Assembly (NCBI GenBank): GCA_964386565.1
Contig: CAYLRU010000002.1
Location: 96,742-160,741 of the forward strand
From: CAYLRU01 sp964386565
GTDB lineage: Bacteria; Desulfobacterota; Desulfobacteria; Desulfobacterales; UBA5616
Reading direction: 5' to 3'
Length of the DNA: 64,000 nt
How positions within the stretch are numbered: the first letter of the stretch is position 1; the number at the start of each line of letters is the position of its first letter. Of the stretch, positions 63,159 to 64,000 are shown piece after piece. The notes under the pieces were generated by a model. That model was not told where the DNA came from and made no database searches. It saw only the letters and a list, made by a program, of their open reading frames with translations. The position numbers were made by a program, and so were the translations under genes.

Positions 63159-63587
63159 TCAGTTAATCTTGACCCTGCCGGCAATGTTCACGTCAATCTG
63201 CTTGCTCCCGCTTGGATTTGATAGTGTAATCGTAGCCGAACCGGCTGCAGCACCCTTTGAATTGAACGTTACCCTGCCAAAATCGTCTATCGTCACATCA
63301 GGATAATTATCATCCAGATCTCTTGACCTTAAAACAACACCCAGATAGGCGATTTGATATTGCCTTGCGCCGATGTATTCCATATATGCCGTCCGATTCA
63401 GTTTCACCGCCTCCATCCGGGTTGCCATCAGGTCACCTGCCACAATTCTCGCCGCACCGCTCAATCTCGCTTTGGGAAAATAGGCCAGAAGGCTGGGTAT
63501 GCCGACAGCGGCAAGAATACTGACGATCGCAATCACGATGATGACTTCGGTAAGGGTAAACCCTTTTTGTCGATTCGTTGAGCCCAT
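63159..63587 (-). CDS. fimT: GspH/FimT-family minor pilin
   Basis: 142 residues. Prepilin signal KG-FTLTEVIIVIAIVSILAA with Glu at +5, then the FimT/GspH region ARLSGAARIVAGDLMATRME and beta strands. First gene of the minor pilin operon fimT-pilV-pilW-pilX. In some bacteria FimT binds DNA during transformation, which is not predictable here. GGAGAGG precedes the ATG. Confidence 0.88.
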   Translation of the reverse strand: MGSTNRQKGFTLTEVIIVIAIVSILAAVGIPSLLAYFPKARLSGAARIVAGDLMATRMEAVKLNRTAYMEYIGARQYQIAYLGVVLRSRDLDDNYPDVTIDDFGRVTFNSKGAAAGSATITLSNPSGSKQIDVNIAGRVKIN

Positions 63588-63608
63588 ATGACCTCTCCAG
63601 AAACCGTA

Positions 63609-63648
63609 TATTTTTATTTCAATTATGAAATATTATTTTTATTTCAAT
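63609..63648. promoter_or_regulatory. Direct repeats upstream of the pilin operon
   Basis: TATTTTTATTTCAAT occurs at 63609-63623 and again at 63634-63648, 25 bases apart, inside a very AT-rich stretch that runs to about 63780. The nearer repeat is 22 bases before the fimT start. Possible activator or repressor sites; nothing else recognised between 63588 and 63851 apart from many TATAAT-like boxes. Confidence 0.45.
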
Positions 63649-63851
63649 AGGTTATAGTATATATAGCCATTATGGCAAATTAGTCATAATATATTATGAT
63701 ATTATAATTATATAAAACATTTTTACAATGAGTAATAGTACGCATTCCCAATTAAGGGAAAATTACTAATTCCGATAACGTGAGGGTGTTCGGGTTTTAT
63801 TTATATGGTCATATAAGGTCTCATCAATTTTTATTCAAGATGCGGGCAAAG

Positions 63852-63884
63852 AAAAAGGCCGGGGTAATTCCTCCCGGCCTTTTT
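63852..63884. terminator. Strong intrinsic terminator, probably bidirectional
   Basis: AAAAAGGCCGGG (63852-63863) pairs perfectly with CCCGGCCTTTTT (63873-63884) around a nine-base loop. The A-run and T-run allow termination on either strand. It follows the partial minus-strand gene at the window end and separates it from the pilin operon. Confidence 0.85.
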
Positions 63885-63915
63885 CCTTGTAACTTAACGT
63901 TTATATTATTGTGGC

Positions 63916-64000
63916 TTATTTATCGTCCTCACAGAATTTTATCAACCGCAGATCCTGAATCAGATCCGGATACGGTACGAATACCGCGCCGTTAAGCACG
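63916..64000 (-). CDS. C-terminus of an unidentified gene (cut by window edge)
   Basis: The minus strand reads VLNGAVFVPYPDLIQDLRLI followed by KFCEDDK and a TAA at 63916-63918, then the terminator at 63852. Only the last 27 or so residues are visible and I do not recognise the family. The open frame followed by a strong terminator supports a real gene end. Confidence 0.55.
   Translation of the reverse strand, partial: VLNGAVFVPYPDLIQDLRLIKFCEDDK

Noticed and set aside
1..64000. tRNA, rRNA, prophage or anti-phage defence islands
   Set aside because: I looked for cloverleaf and rRNA-like blocks, integrases, transposases and known defence domains and found none; the window is mostly metabolic and envelope genes.

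Overview
This 64 kb stretch looks like chromosomal sequence from an anaerobic Desulfobacterota bacterium, most likely a Desulfobacterales-type sulfate reducer or a close uncultured relative. The inference rests on gene content: a tungsten-type aldehyde:ferredoxin oxidoreductase, a TusA-DsrE (YedF) protein beside a cysteine desulfurase, a large KamA-family radical SAM protein, glutaconate-type and CaiB-type CoA transferases, an AmmeMemoRadiSam set and a sigma-54 two-component pair. No rRNA, tRNA, CRISPR array, prophage or intact insertion sequence is visible. Three runs of exactly 100 N (12713-12812, 41309-41408, 61892-61991) are scaffold joins, so this is a draft or metagenome assembly.

Layout. 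1-1762: aspS (cut by the window edge) and hisS on the minus strand. 2126-11583: an exported Memo-AMMECR1 fusion coupled to a membrane spermidine-synthase-like protein and, after a minus-strand K+/H+ antiporter and a PAS-GGDEF-EAL protein, the matching radical SAM protein with a twin-arginine signal. 11719-18629: a Rossmann/DUF2520 protein, M16 protease, winged-helix protein, rsmA, a Nudix hydrolase and an orphan. 18845-23144: citrate synthase, histidine kinase and sigma-54 regulator in series. 23766-31681: KamA, fabH, an IHF subunit, a second radical SAM protein, type II pantothenate kinase and a two-subunit CoA transferase. 32193-36015: phosphoesterase, M20 hydrolase and serine hydrolase. 36048-42436 (minus): nitronate-monooxygenase-like protein, two class III CoA transferases and an MMPL/RND exporter, plausibly one acyl-CoA pathway. 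42600-48991: LemA, TPM protein, nucleotidyltransferase, Nudix, DnaJ, small lipoprotein, PAC2 and TrmH. 49028-53334: AOR, yedF and cysteine desulfurase. 53799-59287: a tightly coupled four-gene operon behind a near-consensus promoter (exported Ig-like protein, GT-C-like membrane protein with TPRs, radical SAM, glycosyltransferase 2). 59313-63587: minor pilin genes fimT-pilV-pilW-pilX.

Between genes the window holds several repeat families: a ~140 bp MITE-like palindrome in four copies, a ~100 bp element in two copies, a short inverted repeat around fabH, and TTTCCCGCC arrays. It also holds three decayed genes (VOC/glyoxalase, thiol peroxidase, J-domain). The best candidates for undescribed biology are the 53.8-59.3 kb operon, the apparently exported AmmeMemoRadiSam set, and the poly-threonine PilW.
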